This document shows positions 61,306 through 64,000 of a stretch of 64,000 nt of DNA, in pieces; the stretch's first letter is position 1; each line of letters opens with the position of its first letter. Where the stretch lies: the NCBI GenBank assembly GCA_944393415.1, contig CALYAD010000036.1, forward strand, positions 1-64,000, read 5' to 3'. Made by a program: the position numbers and the translations under genes. Under the pieces are notes generated by a model that worked only from the letters and a program-made list of their open reading frames with translations, was not told the origin of the DNA and did not search any database. The DNA comes from an uncultured Clostridia bacterium (GTDB taxonomy: Bacteria > Bacillota > Clostridia > Oscillospirales > CAG-272).

Positions 61306-63327
61306 ATGGCTTTATCGGAAAAATGGTACACAAATTGCTATCGCCGCAATCTCGTCGATATGCACATCGAGGACTGGAATAAGGAATTTTTATCAAAATT
61401 TTCACCCGAGGACTATCTTGACAATCTGAGACGCGCGCATATACAGGCTACGATGATATATCTGCAATCGCACGCGGGACACTGTTATTTCCCGACAAAG
61501 GTCGGACATATGCACTCAGCGTTGAACGGTCGTGAGGACATGATAAAGCGGCTGATAGATCTCTGCCGCGCCGACGGCATAAAAGTCGTCGGATATTACA
61601 GCCTGATATATAACACCTATGAAGAGGACCGGCACCCTGAGTGGCGTATTATAACCGGAAGCGACGGCAGTTCGGCGCGTCAGAGAGGCGGACGTTACGG
61701 GCACTGCTGCCCGAACAACCCGGAATACCGTGACTTTATTGTCGCACAGATCAGGGAAATCGCGGATTACTTCACGCTTGACGGTATGTTTTACGACATG
61801 ACCTTCTGGCCGGGGATCTGCCGATGTACTCACTGTATGGAAATTTACAAAAAATCCGGTCTTAACGGGCTCCCGGATGAAAACTGGAACGACCCGGACT
61901 GGAGGAAGCTCGTGGACCTGAGAATAAAGGCAATGGGCGAATTTGCAAAATTCGTCACCGACGCCACCCGCCGGATAATGCCGCGCGTTTCCGTAGAACA
62001 CAACTACGCAAACGGAGTAGCCGGCGACACCTTTGAGAACGGGGCCACCGAACTGATAAACGAGCAGTGCGACTACACCGGCGGCGACCTGTATGGGGAT
62101 CTCTACAACCACTCTTTTACCGCGAAATATTATTACGGGGTTACAAAGAACCAGCCATTTGAGTATATGACCTGCCGCTGCGACCGCACATTAAACGCCC
62201 ACACCGTGACCAAAACCGAGGAATACCTGTCCACCGAGGTCATGCTTACCGCGGCTCATCACGGCGCGTCATTCATCATTGACGCTATAGACCCTGCGGG
62301 AACTCTTGACAAACGGGTCTACGACAGAATAGGCAAGGTGTTTGAGCGTCAGCTACCTTATGAAAAATACTTTTCCGGAGACATGATACAGGACGCTGCG
62401 GTGTATTACTCCACCGCAGGCAGATACAACAGCCGTAAACTGGGCTACACCAGTAAAACCTGCTCTATAAATGCGGTACGCGCGCTTATAGAACGTCATG
62501 TGCCGGTAGGAGTGCTGTCAAACGCTTCCACCGCCAAGGCATCCGCCTACCGCGCTGTTATCGCTCCGGGTATCGCCGGTATCTCGGATACCAATCGCTC
62601 CGACCTTGTCGGATACGTCGAAAACGGCGGTCTTCTCTACATATCCGGCGTTGAAGACATGGAGCTTCTCCGCGTTTTGCTCGGAGCGCGCTTTTCCGGG
62701 TACACAGAGGAAACTGCCGTTTATCTCGCGCCTACTGAGGCAGGTCAGAAATTTTTCGGAGAATTTAACCCCGATTACCCGCTTCCGACGGAAATAAGCC
62801 TGCCGAAGCTTGAGACTGACGGCTGCGAGACGCTCGCGGTAATGAAGCTTCCGTATACAAAGCAACATGAACGGCGCTTTGCTTCAATACACTCGGATCC
62901 TCCGGGTATTTTAACCGATATTCCGGCGCTGGTAACAAAATGCTTCGGAAAGGGTCGGGTTATCTGGTCGGCGGCTCCTATCGAAAACGATGGGCGGATT
63001 TCTCACAAAAAGCTGTTCGTTTCGCTGATACTCGGTTATATGGGAGAGCCTGTTCTGCAAACCGACGCTCCGAGGCAGATCGAGCTCGTATCTTTCAGAA
63101 GGAGTAATGATCTGCTTATCGGCGCGATCGACCTGCTCTGCACAGACGAGCTTATCCCGGTACGCAGCTTCAGCATATCAATAGTAAGCCCAAAGCCCGT
63201 TAAAGTTATAAGGCTCGGCGGCAAGGACAGACCGGACGCGGAAACAGCGTTCAGTTACAAAGACGGGAAAACAATTTTTGCCACAGACGAGCTTGTAATG
63301 TTTGATATGTACAGAATCGAGCTCTGA
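61306..63327 (+). CDS. Glycosidase-like protein with fucosidase/galactosidase-type barrel
   Basis: This 673-residue protein has no signal peptide. The first 360 residues form a TIM barrel: VDMHIEDWNKEF, IKVVGYYSLIYN, DGMFYDMTFWPGICRCTHC (about 161-179, a likely acid pair), VSVEHNYANG and FEYMTCRC. This is the pattern of the hypothetical glycosyl hydrolase 6/alpha-L-fucosidase-like group. Residues about 365-560 look like a beta-galactosidase trimerisation (class I amidotransferase-like) domain (AVIAPGIAGISDTNRSDLVGYVENGGLLYISG), followed by a C-terminal sandwich. The substrate is unknown. The start follows AAAGGAAA. Confidence 0.78.
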   Translation: MALSEKWYTNCYRRNLVDMHIEDWNKEFLSKFSPEDYLDNLRRAHIQATMIYLQSHAGHCYFPTKVGHMHSALNGREDMIKRLIDLCRADGIKVVGYYSLIYNTYEEDRHPEWRIITGSDGSSARQRGGRYGHCCPNNPEYRDFIVAQIREIADYFTLDGMFYDMTFWPGICRCTHCMEIYKKSGLNGLPDENWNDPDWRKLVDLRIKAMGEFAKFVTDATRRIMPRVSVEHNYANGVAGDTFENGATELINEQCDYTGGDLYGDLYNHSFTAKYYYGVTKNQPFEYMTCRCDRTLNAHTVTKTEEYLSTEVMLTAAHHGASFIIDAIDPAGTLDKRVYDRIGKVFERQLPYEKYFSGDMIQDAAVYYSTAGRYNSRKLGYTSKTCSINAVRALIERHVPVGVLSNASTAKASAYRAVIAPGIAGISDTNRSDLVGYVENGGLLYISGVEDMELLRVLLGARFSGYTEETAVYLAPTEAGQKFFGEFNPDYPLPTEISLPKLETDGCETLAVMKLPYTKQHERRFASIHSDPPGILTDIPALVTKCFGKGRVIWSAAPIENDGRISHKKLFVSLILGYMGEPVLQTDAPRQIELVSFRRSNDLLIGAIDLLCTDELIPVRSFSISIVSPKPVKVIRLGGKDRPDAETAFSYKDGKTIFATDELVMFDMYRIEL

Positions 63328-63373
63328 AATATATTTTTACGCCTGCTTCCCCGCATAAAGTTATTATATTTTC

Positions 63374-63402
63374 TTGACATATGACGTAAAAAGTGGTAAA
63401 AT
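63374..63402 (+). promoter_or_regulatory. Promoter of the MntR/DtxR-like gene
   Basis: A perfect TTGACA (63374-63379) and TAAAAT (63397-63402), 17-bp spacer, about 40 bp before the start. Confidence 0.75.
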
Positions 63403-63442
63403 AATGTATACTCAATATTTTATATAGAATAGGAAATAAAAA

Positions 63443-63817
63443 ATGTTACTACAGGAATCCGGTGAAATGTACCTTGAGACCATTCTCTTGCTTTCAAAAA
63501 AGCTCGCGGTCGTAAGGTCGATAGACGTAAGCGAGCAAATGGGATACTCAAAGCCGAGCGTCAGCCGCGCGGTAGGTCTGCTTAAGGACGGCGGCTACCT
63601 TGAGGTAGGAGCTGACGGAGCGCTGAAGCTGACAAAAAAAGGCTACGAGACGGCAAGCAAGGTCTATTCCCGCCACACAGCACTGAAAGCCTTTCTCGAA
63701 GAAATAGGAGTAAGCCCGGATACCGCTGAGGCTGACGCGTGTAAAATAGAGCATGTGATAAGCGACGAGACATATTTAAGGGTACAGGAGTATATAAAAA
63801 AGCTGTCCGAGCAATAA
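63443..63817 (+). CDS. DtxR/MntR-family metal-dependent repressor
   Basis: This 124-residue protein has an N-terminal winged helix (ESGEMYLETILLLSKKLAVVRSIDVSEQMGYSKPSVSRAVGLLKD) and a short helical dimerisation part with the metal ligands of the family (Glu and His in YSRHTALKAFLEEIG and DACKIEHVIS). It lacks the SH3-like C-terminal domain of DtxR and is near MntR in length, so manganese or iron sensing is likely. The start follows AATAGGAAA. It is monocistronic here. Confidence 0.85.
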   Translation: MLLQESGEMYLETILLLSKKLAVVRSIDVSEQMGYSKPSVSRAVGLLKDGGYLEVGADGALKLTKKGYETASKVYSRHTALKAFLEEIGVSPDTAEADACKIEHVISDETYLRVQEYIKKLSEQ

Positions 63818-63866
63818 ACATTAACGTCGCTTTGACGGCTAATCCAACAAAATTTAAACAATCAAG

Positions 63867-63892
63867 TGAAACCTTTTCTCTTTTATTGCGAC
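63867..63892 (+). promoter_or_regulatory. ECF sigma-type promoter
   Basis: TGAAAC (63867-63872), a 16-bp spacer, then CGAC (63889-63892). This is the layout of extracytoplasmic-function sigma promoters (SigW/SigX-like) and no SigA boxes are seen. It precedes the probable sigma gene at 63972, consistent with self-activation. Confidence 0.5.
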
Positions 63893-63971
63893 CTTATGAG
63901 TGAAAGACCTGATAATTCCGATAAGTTTAAGGCATGAAGGCTGATACGGCAAAGCCGCGTGGGTGATCTAT

Positions 63972-64000
63972 ATGGAAGACTTTCAAATAGTGGAGCTGTA
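63972..64000 (+). CDS. Start of a probable ECF sigma factor (cut by window end)
   Basis: Only nine full codons are visible: MEDFQIVEL, then TA. GGGTG lies 8-10 nt upstream. Short acidic starts such as M(D/E)Dxx(I)VELY are common in small sigma-70 family factors of Clostridia, and an ECF-type promoter precedes it. The identity rests on these two weak signs only. Confidence 0.4.

Noticed and set aside
63896-63937. 13-codon ORF between the ECF-type promoter and the last gene
   Set aside because: The start would sit at the transcription start with no SD; too short to support.

Overview
The window looks like chromosomal DNA from a low-to-mid-GC Gram-positive bacterium of the Clostridia (Firmicutes), plausibly an uncultured gut lineage. 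The signs are consensus SigA promoters (TTGACA-17-TATAAT, many copies), AGAAAGGA-type ribosome binding sites, WhiA, a ClpE-type ATPase with an N-terminal zinc finger, Lgt, paired M16 peptidases (YmfF/YmfH), ThyX instead of ThyA, several lipobox lipoproteins, BspA-type leucine-rich surface proteins and a YtcQ/LplA-style sugar ABC system. The lineage is an inference from gene content; no rRNA is present.

Layout. 1-910: a 55-aa orphan gene with its own promoter and terminator, then a five-gene tRNA operon (Val-Asp-Phe-Gly-Cys) on the minus strand. 1026-12003: minus-strand housekeeping genes (methyltransferase, clpE-like, whiA, folD, lgt, an active/inactive M16 peptidase pair) and a 628-aa protein of unknown function, with a 32-aa membrane peptide gene beside it. 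12597-25746: one 13-kb minus-strand operon for an unusual sugar-type importer: a 1108-aa solute-binding protein, two separate permease pairs, an NHL/TPR/Yip1 membrane protein and a DUF5696-like protein, with no ATPase and no glycosidase. It has one consensus promoter and a long, dyad-rich leader. 26261-28952: Gfo/Idh oxidoreductase and YfbR nucleotidase (minus), divergent from thyX (plus). 29189-34447: a 1752-aa lipoprotein with Cys-rich repeats. 34719-38960: a zinc locus (zur with an operator-like dyad, znuA-znuC-znuB, and a linked lipoprotein). 39220-42436: a beta-helix protein and an amidohydrolase. 42610-47081: argCJBD from a consensus promoter. 47146-50702: zinc-ribbon membrane protein, HAD hydrolase, RtcB, Crp/Fnr regulator. 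50713-54170: an SbcCD/YhaNO-like pair. 54301-58197: a 1298-aa leucine-rich lipoprotein. 58352-63327: sugar-phosphate isomerase, cytidylate-kinase-like protein, DUF4375 protein and a glycosidase-like protein. 63443-64000: an MntR/DtxR regulator and the first codons of a probable ECF sigma factor behind an ECF-type promoter.

The genome fragment carries several small dispersed elements that ordinary gene annotation would miss. One is a MITE-like element; its copy at 60474-60649 is flanked by a perfect 11-bp target duplication and lies across the start of a consensus promoter. Another is a terminator-hairpin family. A third is a roughly 53-bp hairpin plus Shine-Dalgarno cassette placed directly before start codons, in three copies. 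The best candidate for an undescribed system is the 12.6-25.7 kb importer. The zinc locus, with a structured leader before znuA and a linked lipoprotein carrying adjacent cysteines, is the second.
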